DNA from: Nonomuraea helvata
GTDB lineage: Bacteria > Actinomycetota > Actinomycetes > Streptosporangiales > Streptosporangiaceae
Reading direction: 5' to 3'
NCBI RefSeq assembly: GCF_039535785.1
Contig: NZ_BAAAXV010000008.1
Span: 62,001 to 126,000 of the forward strand
DNA: 64,000 nucleotides
Shown here: positions 33,717-42,283 of the stretch, piece by piece
Layout: every line of letters starts with the position of its first letter
Position numbering within the stretch: position 1 is the first letter of the stretch
Position numbers and translations under genes: made by a program
The notes under the pieces: model-generated
Database searches by the model: none
Told to the model about the DNA's origin: nothing
The model's input: only the letters and a program-made list of their open reading frames with translations

Positions 33717-33743
33717 TACTCGCCAAGTGGATATCCTTCCAGA

Positions 33744-34772
33744 GTGAGCGACCCTGCCCCTGCTGCGTACTTCAGCATCAGTAATGATCTGGTCGATCGC
33801 TTGCTTCGGGGGGCGCAGCAGCTTGCCGGCGTGCCGGAGGAGGATCGGAGCACCGTTCTCAGGGCCGCCCTCGACGCCGTGCCCGAAGCGGACCGGCTGG
33901 TGCGTCCGTACGCGAGCCTGTTCGCCGAGGGTGACAGCTCCGCCAGCCGGCTGGCCTTCAGTTGCCTGTCCGCCGCGGCGACGTTCCCGCATGCGCGGGC
34001 GGATCAGATCGCCGATCTGGGTACGTTGATCACGATCTTGTTCGGCATTGATGACATCGCTGACAACATCGCGGGGCAGTGGTCTCATAGCGACATCACC
34101 GCTTTTTTCGAGCAGCTCTGCTCGATGGTCTCCGGCACACCACCTCAGGCGGGTGCCGAGGACGCCGTCGGGCAGGGGTTGCACGCCTGGCAGGCGTGGT
34201 GCGTCCGCTTCCGCGGGCACGCCGGTGCCGAAGCGCGCGCGCCGATGCTGAGGGAACAGCTCCGACGCGCCGGCGTGGCCATGGTCCGTGAGCGACTGTG
34301 GGCGGCGGGTGACGAGCCCTGGCCGTCGTACGACGACTATCTGGCCAACGGCAGCCTCACGATCCTCTATCCCACATGGTGGGCCGCCGCCCTCGGGATC
34401 TGTGGTCCCGCCGGCGCCGGGCATTGGGAGGCGATCGAGCAAGCCACCTCCCTCGGCGCGGCATGCATGCGGCTCGCCAACGACATCAGGACGTTCGAAC
34501 GGGAAAGGAACGAGGGCAAGCCGAGTTCCGTCCTCATCCTGGAGCGCGCGGGCATGAGCACGGAGGCCGCCGTCGAGCGGGTCTTCGCTCACTACGCCGA
34601 GCTCCACGTGGCATTCCTGGCCGCCCTCGCGCAGCTGCCTGCCCCGTTGGCCGGCATCGCGGACGGGCAGCGCAGGAACGTCGCGTTCAACGGTGGCTGG
34701 TTCATGGCCAGGGACACGCACGCATATACCGTTCAGGAGCTGGTCAGGGACGCGGACACGTACGCAGGCTAG
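33744..34772 (+). CDS. Class I terpene synthase (probable diterpene synthase)
   Basis: A protein of 342 residues from the GTG at 33744; frames further upstream lack terpene-synthase sequence. The metal-binding aspartate motif is DDIAD (103-107) within LFGIDDIADN, and the NSE triad is NDIRTFERE (N246, T250, E254). Both are intact, so it should ionise a prenyl diphosphate. Next to a class II cyclase and a GGPP synthase, it probably takes the class II product to the final diterpene, although the exact product is not predictable. Its TAG stop overlaps the stop of the cyclase gene on the other strand. Confidence 0.88.
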   Translation: MSDPAPAAYFSISNDLVDRLLRGAQQLAGVPEEDRSTVLRAALDAVPEADRLVRPYASLFAEGDSSASRLAFSCLSAAATFPHARADQIADLGTLITILFGIDDIADNIAGQWSHSDITAFFEQLCSMVSGTPPQAGAEDAVGQGLHAWQAWCVRFRGHAGAEARAPMLREQLRRAGVAMVRERLWAAGDEPWPSYDDYLANGSLTILYPTWWAAALGICGPAGAGHWEAIEQATSLGAACMRLANDIRTFERERNEGKPSSVLILERAGMSTEAAVERVFAHYAELHVAFLAALAQLPAPLAGIADGQRRNVAFNGGWFMARDTHAYTVQELVRDADTYAG

Positions 34773-36325
34773 GACGGCGGCCTGGTGCGTTCCCGCGCCC
34801 GGCGGGCGAGGTGGGCCGCGGCGATCACCGCGCCGCGTGTCACCGCGTGCGGCACATAGAGATCCTTGTCGTGCCAGAGCGGAGGATGCTCCTTGCCGGC
34901 CGAGCGTAGGAGGAACCTCTCGCCCGCCGCCGCGGCGCGCAGGCGTCGCGGGTCCATCCAGTCTCCGGTCAGCAGCAGGACCTGCAGTGCGTACGCCGTC
35001 TCCTCGGCGGTGCCCTCCCAGCGGCCCCAGGAGCCGTCCGGCCGCTGACTGCCCAGCACCCACTCGACCGCCGCACCCACCGGCTCAACCGATGCGGCAC
35101 CGCCGAAGGAGCCGAGCGCCAGCGCGCAGGTGACGGTGGCGTAGTAAGGGGAGGCGTGCCACCTGTCCTTCCAGCTCCCGTCCGGCTCCTGCCGCTCACG
35201 GACCCAGGCGGCCACCTCGGAGATCGCCTGCGCGTAACGTGGCGCGGCGTCGGGCGTACGGCGTACGTACTCGCCGAAGGCGTCCAGCACATGAGCGTTC
35301 ACGCTGACGGACGTGCCCTGCTCGCCGAGCCAGGTTGAGAAGTGGGACCCGGAACGGAAGCCCCACAGGCTGTCCGGCTCGTGCGGCGCTCCGAGCAGTG
35401 CCAGCGAGTACAGCGCCACGGAGGTCGTGTCGGCGTCGGCGGGCAGCCCCGGTCCGGCGGGAGTCCCGCCGGGGCCGATCGCCGTTCTGAGGTCCGCCAC
35501 CATCTCCGGCGGCACCTCGACGGGCACGCCCGCGCGGACCAGCCAGCTCAGCACCCAGCCCCGCTCGAACACGGTGATGGGCAGCCCGACGGGCACGGGG
35601 CCGCCGTGGCGTCGGACGACCGCCTCCAGATGATCACGGGCCGGTCCGTCCGGGTCCCGCCCGGCCAGCCAGGCGGCGGTAGCGGCAGGTGACGCCCCGA
35701 CGGTCCCGATGGAGGCCGGCTGGACGGCGGGCGCCCCCCCGGCCTTGTCGCCGGCGATCTCCAGAGCGTGCAGCAGCTTCTCCGGAATCGCGCCTCCCGA
35801 GCCGATCCGCGAAATGACCCGATCGAGGCCGTCGTAGCTCATTCCCTCGGGCAGCGGCAGCGGTGCGTGGTTCGGCAGGTCCTGGAGGTGCCGGTTGATG
35901 AGCGCCACGAGCGAGGGCACGATGTGCTCGATCGCCGGCATGTCCGGCAGTTCGATCCGTCCGCTGCCCAGCCAGGCCGCGAGCAGGCGCAGCCCTCGTT
36001 CGGCCGCCTGGGTGAGCCGCTCGTGGTCCGTGCCCGGGTCCTCACGCGCCAGCGCGGTCAGGATCGCCTCGACGGCGCTCAGGGTCGGCACGAGGCCGTA
36101 CCCGTCCGGTGCGCCCCAGGATCCGTCCGGACGCTGGGTGCCGGTCAAGTAGTCGAGCCGCTCCCGGTGCCCAGTCAGCCAGGGAGCCAGCGCGACCACT
36201 CGTCCGGTCTCGTAGACCGACGGCGAGACCTGCCCCCATGGCCTGAGCATCAGGCTCTCGATCAGTTCGCGCGCGTGCGCGACGATATCCGTTGCCGCGT
36301 CGGTGGTGATGCTCACGTGGCTCAT
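34769..36325 (-). CDS. Class II diterpene cyclase with DxDTT motif
   Basis: A protein of 518 residues from ATG 36325, which overlaps the P450 stop (ATGA). It has the prenyltransferase/squalene-cyclase alpha-alpha barrel layout with QW-like motifs TQRPDGSWG (63-71), QEPDGSWKD and SQRPDGSWG. The protonating motif reads DADTT (297-301) in place of the common DxDD. DxDTT is known from the Mycobacterium tuberculosis enzyme Rv3377c, which makes halimadienyl (tuberculosinyl) diphosphate. The enzyme should cyclise GGPP by protonation to a labdane- or halimane-type diphosphate for the class I synthase encoded opposite. Confidence 0.88.
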   Translation of the reverse strand: MSHVSITTDAATDIVAHARELIESLMLRPWGQVSPSVYETGRVVALAPWLTGHRERLDYLTGTQRPDGSWGAPDGYGLVPTLSAVEAILTALAREDPGTDHERLTQAAERGLRLLAAWLGSGRIELPDMPAIEHIVPSLVALINRHLQDLPNHAPLPLPEGMSYDGLDRVISRIGSGGAIPEKLLHALEIAGDKAGGAPAVQPASIGTVGASPAATAAWLAGRDPDGPARDHLEAVVRRHGGPVPVGLPITVFERGWVLSWLVRAGVPVEVPPEMVADLRTAIGPGGTPAGPGLPADADTTSVALYSLALLGAPHEPDSLWGFRSGSHFSTWLGEQGTSVSVNAHVLDAFGEYVRRTPDAAPRYAQAISEVAAWVRERQEPDGSWKDRWHASPYYATVTCALALGSFGGAASVEPVGAAVEWVLGSQRPDGSWGRWEGTAEETAYALQVLLLTGDWMDPRRLRAAAAGERFLLRSAGKEHPPLWHDKDLYVPHAVTRGAVIAAAHLARRARERTRPPS

Positions 36326-37698
36326 GTCCGCGGGTCCGTCTCGATCGGCGTCAGCCGGAGCATGACCTGCTGTTTCGGCCGCGCCGAGGCTCCCGGTACG
36401 GCGGTGAGCGGCTGAGGATCGGTCAGCGCCAACCGGTACTTGCTCAGCAGGTTGGCGATGACCAGCGGGGCCTCGATGCGGAACAGGCCCTGGCCGAGGC
36501 ACGAGTGCGGGCCCGCGCCGAAGGGGAAGAACGCGTAGCGATGCCTGGGAGCGGCGCCGTCGGCCCAGCGCCCGGGGTCGAACTCCAGGGGCCGGTCCCA
36601 GAACTCCGGCAGGCGGTGGGTGGTGTACGGACTGATCAGCACCTGAGAGCCGGCCTTGATCCGGACGCCGCCGATCTCTGTGTCCGCCATCGCCTGGCGG
36701 GGGATGATCCAGCCTGCCGGATACAGCCGTAACAGCTCCTGCAGGACCATGTGGAGATAGGTGAGCCGGGGCACGTGCTCGGGCCGTACCTGGTCATGGC
36801 CCACCACGCGGTCGATCTCCTCGTGAAGCCGGGCGCTGACGGCGGGATGATTGTGCAGCACGGCCCACAGCCAGGTCAGCGACGTCGCCGTGGTCTCCGT
36901 GGACGTGGCGTACATGCTCACCAGGTCGTCGCGGACCTGCTCCAGATCCATCCTGCCGTCCTCCTGCTGCCTGGCCCTGAGCAGCACCGCGATCAAGTCG
37001 GCCTTGCCGCTGCGCGCGCCCTCGCGGTGTGCCTGATCGATGAGGGGATAGACGATCTCGTTGATGTTGTTCATGGCTCGCAGGTACGCGCGATCGCCCG
37101 GAACTTTGATGGAGTACGGCACGAAAGGGAAGAGCAGCCGGAACGCGATCGACGTGGCGCAGGTGGCGAACTCGGGTGCCAACCGCTCGGCGGTGTCGCG
37201 TGAGATGCGGCCGCCGAAGAGGACCTTGACGACGGCCTGGTTGATGATCGCCGTCATCTGGTCGGCGGCGTCGATCGGCCGTCCTGCGCGCGCATGGACG
37301 TCGAGCTCCAGGACGCGCTCGGCGATGGCGTCGGCCATGTCCTCGGCCAGGGTGGCCGTGTACTTGGCGGTGAACAGCGGCTGGAGGATCTTCCTGGCGG
37401 ATGCCCACTCATCGCCCTCGCGCAGGATGCCCTTGCCGGTCACACGCCGTACTGGCCGCCAGAACATGCCCTCGCGTGCGAAATTATCCCACTCCGTGGT
37501 GAGCACCTGCTGGACGTGGTCGGGGTGCGAGACCAGATAGGGGCGAAAGGGGCCCAGGTCGACCCGGACAACCTGGCCGCCGGCCTCGGTGCCCATCCTG
37601 GCCAGCTCGTTGACCGGGTCTTTCAGCAACCGGGGAATGGCTCGGTGAAAGGGTACGACTTGCGGCTGCATCACGGAGGTTTCCGTGGCGTGCGACAT
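36322..37698 (-). CDS. Cytochrome P450 of the diterpenoid cluster
   Basis: A P450 of 458 residues. The heme loop is FFPFGAGPHSCLGQ (Cys ligand), the ExxR motif lies in LQELLRLYP, and the I-helix reads YATSTETTATSL, with the usual acid-alcohol pair as E-T. The length and the N-terminal sequence (PFHRAIPRLLKDPVNELARM) fit CYP families found beside bacterial terpene synthases. It would oxidise the diterpene. Its stop overlaps the class II cyclase start, so the two are translated together. No ferredoxin gene is adjacent. Confidence 0.92.
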   Translation of the reverse strand: MSHATETSVMQPQVVPFHRAIPRLLKDPVNELARMGTEAGGQVVRVDLGPFRPYLVSHPDHVQQVLTTEWDNFAREGMFWRPVRRVTGKGILREGDEWASARKILQPLFTAKYTATLAEDMADAIAERVLELDVHARAGRPIDAADQMTAIINQAVVKVLFGGRISRDTAERLAPEFATCATSIAFRLLFPFVPYSIKVPGDRAYLRAMNNINEIVYPLIDQAHREGARSGKADLIAVLLRARQQEDGRMDLEQVRDDLVSMYATSTETTATSLTWLWAVLHNHPAVSARLHEEIDRVVGHDQVRPEHVPRLTYLHMVLQELLRLYPAGWIIPRQAMADTEIGGVRIKAGSQVLISPYTTHRLPEFWDRPLEFDPGRWADGAAPRHRYAFFPFGAGPHSCLGQGLFRIEAPLVIANLLSKYRLALTDPQPLTAVPGASARPKQQVMLRLTPIETDPRT

Positions 37699-37867
37699 GG
37701 CGGCTATCCCCGATCCGAATGCTCTATACGGCTAAGAGCCAGCTGTGCGGCTATTTATCGTGCTTACTAGGAATATGTCCGCTTTGTCGTATTTTGGAGG
37801 GGGTGGTGGCGGCCTCGTGGGGTGGGATGGAGTCCATCGCCATGAGTGCTCCCTCCATCGCGTACGG

Positions 37868-37940
37868 TGTCCGTGTTTGACCACGGACATACCCTGACAA
37901 AAGTCAACATCTGGGTGGAGTATCACATGCTTATGCATGT
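37868..37940. promoter_or_regulatory. Inverted repeats in the P450/GGPP synthase divergent promoter region
   Basis: Within the 275-base gap 37699-37973 there are three compact palindromes: TGTCCGTG-N6-CACGGACA (37868-37889), TGAC-N4-GTCA (37895-37906) and ACATGC-TTAT-GCATGT (37925-37940). The TGAC/GTCA words recall the TTTGAC-N7-GTCAAA before the class I synthase. Regulator binding is plausible; no gene lies in the gap. Confidence 0.45.
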
Positions 37941-37973
37941 AGATTCAAGATCGTACCGGGGTAGGAGCACCGT

Positions 37974-38984
37974 TTGAATCTCAGCCATCCCTCGGGCGGT
38001 GACGCCGTGGCTCGCTGTCGGGCCCTGTTCGAGCCGGCTCTACGCGAGGCGGTTTCGGCGCTCCACCCGTGGGGCGCTGGGATGGCCGCGTTCGCTCTGG
38101 GCTGGTCCGATGCGGACGGCAGGCCGCACAACGGGGACGGCGGCAAGGGCGTGCGGCCCACCATCGCCATGCTCAGCGCCGAGGCCGTCGGCGGCACGGC
38201 CGAGTCGGCACTCCCTGGGGCGGTGGCGGTGGAGCTGGTGCATGCTTTCTCACTGGTGCACGACGACATCATCGATCATGACGAGCGGCGGCGGCACCGT
38301 GAGGCCCTCTGGAAGGCGTACGGCGTGGGCCCGGCGCTCCTGGCCGGTGACGCGCTCCTGGCCCTGGCCGTCAGCCGGCTCGCCGGGTCGCCCGAGGCGA
38401 TGACGTACCTGTCGGCGGCGCTGATCGAGCTCGTCAACGGGCAGACCGCGGACATGGCCTTCGAGAACCGGCCCTGGCACGGGCCCAACGCGGTCACCAT
38501 CGCCGAGTACACGGCGATGGCCGCGGGCAAGACCGGCGGCCTGCTCGGGGCCGCCGCGGCCGCGGGGGTCTGTCTGGGCGGCGCGCCCGAGCTCGCCGAC
38601 CGCATGTGGGAGATGGGGCTGGACCTGGGGGTGGCCTTCCAGATCGCCGACGACATGCTGGGCATCTGGGGCGACCCTCGCATCACGGGCAAGCCCGTGT
38701 ACTCCGACCTGCGGCGCGACAAGAAGACCTTCCCCGTCCTCGCCGCCCTCGCCGGCGGCCACCCCGCCGCCCGCGAGCTCTCCACGCTGCTGTCGGCCGG
38801 CGTCTCGGACGAGGACTCGCTCCGCCACGCCGCCCGCCTGGTGGAGCAGGCCGGCGGGCGTGGCATCGCCCGGGCCCAGGCCGACCGGCGCCTCGCCGCG
38901 GCGCTGGAGGTCATGGACGAATGCCTGCCGGGCGCCACGGACCTGCGCGCCCTCTGCGCCTCGCTGGTGAACCGGGTCCACTGA
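37974..38984 (+). CDS. Geranylgeranyl diphosphate synthase (polyprenyl synthetase)
   Basis: A protein of 336 residues with a TTG start and a TAGGAG site 7 bases upstream. The first aspartate-rich motif is VHDDIIDHDERRR and the second is QIADDMLGIWGDP; GGKGVRPTIAM supplies the diphosphate-binding Arg. The family condenses isopentenyl diphosphate to C15-C25 chains; next to the class II and class I cyclases a C20 (GGPP) product is expected. It provides the precursor for the cluster and is divergent from the P450-cyclase operon. Confidence 0.92.
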   Translation: MNLSHPSGGDAVARCRALFEPALREAVSALHPWGAGMAAFALGWSDADGRPHNGDGGKGVRPTIAMLSAEAVGGTAESALPGAVAVELVHAFSLVHDDIIDHDERRRHREALWKAYGVGPALLAGDALLALAVSRLAGSPEAMTYLSAALIELVNGQTADMAFENRPWHGPNAVTIAEYTAMAAGKTGGLLGAAAAAGVCLGGAPELADRMWEMGLDLGVAFQIADDMLGIWGDPRITGKPVYSDLRRDKKTFPVLAALAGGHPAARELSTLLSAGVSDEDSLRHAARLVEQAGGRGIARAQADRRLAAALEVMDECLPGATDLRALCASLVNRVH

Positions 38985-39040
38985 CCTCTTCGTGCCGCGG
39001 ACGGATGACCTGCGTGCGCCCGTTCCCGCCCGAGGGCGCA

Positions 39041-39094
39041 CGCGTCAAAGGCGCGGCGTACGCGTCAGAGGCGCGGCGTACGCGTCAGAGGCGG
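39041..39094. repeat. 20-bp tandem repeat spanning the aldo-keto reductase stop codon
   Basis: Units CGCGTCAAAGGCGCGGCGTA (39041-39060) and CGCGTCAGAGGCGCGGCGTA (39061-39080), followed by a partial third copy (39081-39094) that encodes the last residues and stop of the convergent aldo-keto reductase. The earlier copies lie beyond its stop. Confidence 0.8.
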
Positions 39095-40014
39095 GAGGCC
39101 TCGTCCAGGAGGGTCAGCTCCTGCTCGCTCAACGTCAGCTCCGCGGCCGCCAGCAGCGGCTCGAGCTGGGCCACGTTCCGGGCGCTCGCGATCGGCGCCG
39201 CGACCGTGGGCTGGGCGGCGAGCCAGGCCAGCGCCACCGTGGCCGGTGCCGTCGAGCGCTCGGCCGCCACCTTGGTCAGCGCGTCCAGCGCCCGGCGCCC
39301 GTGCTCCTTCTGCAGGTACTCGGCCGCCCCACCGGCCCGGGGGCTGTCGACCGTCACGCCGGGCGCGTACTTGCCGGTCAGGAACCCGCGAGCCAGCCCG
39401 AAGTACGGTGTGCTGGACAGGCCCTCCCGGGCCACCACGTCCCGGAGCTCGCCCTCGTAACCTCGCTCGACCAAGTTGTACTGCTGCTGCAGGGCCACGT
39501 AGCGGGTCAGCCCCTCCTCGTCGGAGGTCCTGAGCGCCTCCGCCAGCCGGTCCGCGCCGTAGTTGGACGCCCCGGCGTGCCGGATCTTGCCCTCGCGGAC
39601 CAGCGCGTCGAACGTCGCCAGCGACTCCACCAGCGGCGTGTCGTGGTCGTCCACGTGTGCCCAGTAGAGGTCGATGTAGTCGGTGCGCAGCCGGCGCAGC
39701 GAGTCCTCGACCGCGGTCCGGATGGTCGCCGGGGCCAGCCCCTGCAGCCCCTCCAGCATGCCGACCTTGGTGGCGAGCACGACGGAGTCGCGGTTGCGGC
39801 GGGTGTCCAGCCACTCGCCGATGATCGTCTCCGAGGTCGACTCGCCGGTCACCCAGTACGGGTAGACGTCGGCGGTGTCGATGAAGTTGCCGCCGCCCTC
39901 GACGTACGCGTCCAGGACCGCGAACGCCGCCTCCTTGTCGGCGGTCCAGCCGAAGACATTTGTGCCGAGCGATATCGGAAAAACGGACAGGCCGGATGTA
40001 CCTATTGATCTCAT
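39085..40014 (-). CDS. Aldo/keto reductase
   Basis: A protein of 309 residues from ATG 40014 (MRSIGTSGLSVFPISLGTNV). The catalytic set is visible: Asp and Tyr in NFIDTADVYPYW, Lys in VLATKVGM and His in DLYWAHVDDHD. The C-terminal NADPH-binding part (PIASARNVAQLEPLL) is complete. It is similar to the second aldo/keto reductase encoded at 56192-57160 in this window. It is divergent from a TetR gene, which is likely to regulate it. Substrate unknown. Confidence 0.92.
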   Translation of the reverse strand: MRSIGTSGLSVFPISLGTNVFGWTADKEAAFAVLDAYVEGGGNFIDTADVYPYWVTGESTSETIIGEWLDTRRNRDSVVLATKVGMLEGLQGLAPATIRTAVEDSLRRLRTDYIDLYWAHVDDHDTPLVESLATFDALVREGKIRHAGASNYGADRLAEALRTSDEEGLTRYVALQQQYNLVERGYEGELRDVVAREGLSSTPYFGLARGFLTGKYAPGVTVDSPRAGGAAEYLQKEHGRRALDALTKVAAERSTAPATVALAWLAAQPTVAAPIASARNVAQLEPLLAAAELTLSEQELTLLDEASRL

Positions 40015-40141
40015 TACGCCATTATCGGCACCCTCGCCGAGCGGACCCGATGGCACCCCCTCGCCGAGCCCGGAAGGACGTCCCGGCGCGGACACGGGGG
40101 TCTCGCTTCGCCGGGATGGCGGTGAAGTCGCAGGTGGCGCT

Positions 40142-40699
40142 ATGGTGCGAGCTGTGGTGATCGGTGACGCGCGTACGCGCATCCTGGACGCGGCCGAGGA
40201 GTTGTTCGCGGGCGGCGGCTACGAGGCCACCCCTACCGCGGTCATCGCCCGGCTCGCGAAAGTGCCCAAAGGGCTGATCTTCCACTACTTCCCGCGCAAG
40301 ATCGACGTGCTGGTCGCCCTCGTCGACGAACGCACGCTGGTCGAGGAGGGGCGCGAGGTCGACGCGGTGCCCGGCGACCCGGCGCGCACGCTGTCCAGGC
40401 TGGCGCGCGGCCTCCCGCTGCGGGCCTCACCCGCGATGCGGCGCATCCTGTTCAGGGAGGCCGACACCCACGGCTCGGTCAAGGAGCGGCTCGGGCGGCT
40501 CAACGGCGAGCTGATCAGGCGTGCCAGGTTCGCGCTGGAGCTGGCGCTGCCCGGAGCGCGCGGGGACGCGGCCAGGCTGGAGGTGGCGGCGGCCACGTTC
40601 GCCGCCGTCCTGCTCTACCAGGAGAATCTCTGCCAGCTAACCGGCCACCAGATCGATCCTGACGCCGTCGCGGAACTCATCGCCCACTCGCTCGTCTAG
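40142..40699 (+). CDS. TetR-family transcriptional regulator
   Basis: A protein of 185 residues. Helix-turn-helix: YEATPTAVIARLAKVPKGLI followed by FHYFPRKIDVLVALV. ATG 40142 is used; a leaderless GTG at 40154, 7 bases after the TATGGT that includes this ATG, is equally possible. The C-terminal ligand domain ends GHQIDPDAVAELIAHSLV. The gene is divergent from the aldo/keto reductase gene, its likely target. Its last 63 bases overlap the end of the wax ester synthase gene on the opposite strand. Confidence 0.9.
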   Translation: MVRAVVIGDARTRILDAAEELFAGGGYEATPTAVIARLAKVPKGLIFHYFPRKIDVLVALVDERTLVEEGREVDAVPGDPARTLSRLARGLPLRASPAMRRILFREADTHGSVKERLGRLNGELIRRARFALELALPGARGDAARLEVAAATFAAVLLYQENLCQLTGHQIDPDAVAELIAHSLV

Positions 40700-42139
40700 C
40701 AGCTCGTCGAGCGCCGTGCGCAGGTGGCCGAGCAGCCCCCATACGTCGTTCATCCGCTCGGGGCAGGCCACGATGCCGAAGTCGAGCATGCCGTCGTAGG
40801 AGAAGCAGGTGATGTTCAGGCCGCCGCTCATGTCGGTCAGCACGGACAGCGGGTAGTAGGACAGCACTCTGCCGCCGCACAGATAGAGCGGGAACTGCGG
40901 GCCCGGCACGTTGCTGACGATGAGGTTGATCGGCGGGAACGCCGTCCCCGCCAGCCGGAAGAGCGCCGGCGTGGCCAGGCTGGTCAGCGGGGCGGGCAGC
41001 ACCGAGCAGAGCTCGCTCAGCCACGTCGCCGGGGCCAGCGCGAAACGCCGCTTGGCCGTGTTCATGGCGGCGCCGACGGCCCGCAGGCGCTCTCGGGGGT
41101 CGGCGACGTTCGTGGGCATGGGGGCGACCATGGCGGAGATCTGGTTGCCGACGAGATCCTTGGCCCCGGCCGTACGGACCGCCACGGGGACGGCGACGAT
41201 CAGCGGCGCCTCCGGCAGCGCGTCGCGCTCCCGCAGCCACGAGCGCAGCGCCGAGGTGCACAGGGTCATGACGACGTCGTTGACGCTCATGCCGTTGGCC
41301 TTGGCGACGTTCTTGACGTCCTTGAGCGACAGCGAGCCGAACGAGAGGCGGCGGCGGGCGCTGATGGGGCCGTTGAACGGGGTCCGGGGGGCGGTGAGGC
41401 TGGGCAGCTCGGGGCGGTCGTGCCGGTCGCCGGCGACCAGCCGCGCGGCCTTGGCGATGAGCCTCGCGCCGGGCAGGCCCGCCGCCAGCGGAATGGCGTC
41501 TAGGTCCTCGGCCACCCTGACGGCCGACTGGACGGCCCGTACGGGGTGGGTCGCCGTCCGCGCGGCCGCTCCTGCCAGCATCTCGACCAGCCCGGGCACG
41601 TCCTGCCGGGGCGCGGGAACCGCCGTGCTGACACATCGGGTCGCCGCGGGGCCGCCGCGCAGGCCGTCGGGGGCGAGGTCGAGCAGGGTGGCGAGGGTTT
41701 CCGCGCCCGAGACGCCGTCAATGGCGGCGTGGTGCACCTTTGTGTAGACGGCGACCCTCCCGTCCGTCAGCCCGTTGATCAGGTGCATCTCCCACAGCGG
41801 GTGCGCCCGGTCCAGGCGTCGCGCGTGGATCTCCGCCACCGCCTCGGCCAGCTGCCAGTCGTCCCCGGGAGCGGGCAGCGTCAGCTCGAAGAGGTGGTTG
41901 CCGATGTCGAAGTCCGGGTCGGCCGCCCAGTACGGGCGGTCCAGCCCGAGCGGCACCTCGGCCAGCCGGAGGCTGAGCGCGGGCGACAGGTGGAGGCGTG
42001 CGAGCAGGAGCCGCGCCAGGGCGTCCCTGTTGACCGCTCCGTCGGCCGGGTCGAGAATCGCCAGCCCGGCCACGTGTGCCGCGGTGGTCGCGGTCTCGAC
42101 ATTGAGGAACTGGGCGTCGAGTGCGGTGAGCTGGCGCAT
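40637..42139 (-). CDS. Wax ester synthase/diacylglycerol acyltransferase (WS/DGAT)
   Basis: A protein of 500 residues with the bifunctional WS/DGAT layout. The active-site motif HHxxxDG is HHAAIDG (136-142), the N-terminus MRQLTALDAQFLNVET is typical, and the later family motifs are present as NDVVMTLCTSALRSWL and NLIVSNVPGPQFPLYL. It would esterify acyl-CoA to diacylglycerol or fatty alcohol, making storage lipid at the membrane. Its last 63 bases overlap the convergent TetR gene, and both ends look genuine. The upstream gap 42140-42283 contains nothing I can name. Confidence 0.93.
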   Translation of the reverse strand: MRQLTALDAQFLNVETATTAAHVAGLAILDPADGAVNRDALARLLLARLHLSPALSLRLAEVPLGLDRPYWAADPDFDIGNHLFELTLPAPGDDWQLAEAVAEIHARRLDRAHPLWEMHLINGLTDGRVAVYTKVHHAAIDGVSGAETLATLLDLAPDGLRGGPAATRCVSTAVPAPRQDVPGLVEMLAGAAARTATHPVRAVQSAVRVAEDLDAIPLAAGLPGARLIAKAARLVAGDRHDRPELPSLTAPRTPFNGPISARRRLSFGSLSLKDVKNVAKANGMSVNDVVMTLCTSALRSWLRERDALPEAPLIVAVPVAVRTAGAKDLVGNQISAMVAPMPTNVADPRERLRAVGAAMNTAKRRFALAPATWLSELCSVLPAPLTSLATPALFRLAGTAFPPINLIVSNVPGPQFPLYLCGGRVLSYYPLSVLTDMSGGLNITCFSYDGMLDFGIVACPERMNDVWGLLGHLRTALDELLDERVGDEFRDGVRIDLVAG

Positions 42140-42283
42140 CTGCTCTCCTTTTCCCGTGATGTGTGTGCAGGATCACATGCAGGGATTTCCGGAAGGTTTC
42201 CGCGAGAGTCTTTCAGATGAATTCAGGCTCGCCGTACCACGATTTAGCGAATTCCCAGCTCAGTCGGGATCGGTGACAATTGT

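Noticed and set aside
39041..39094. Short regularly spaced repeats considered as a CRISPR-like array, also at 54381-54462.
   Set aside because: The units are directly adjacent with no spacers and overlap coding ends; no cas genes are present in the window.
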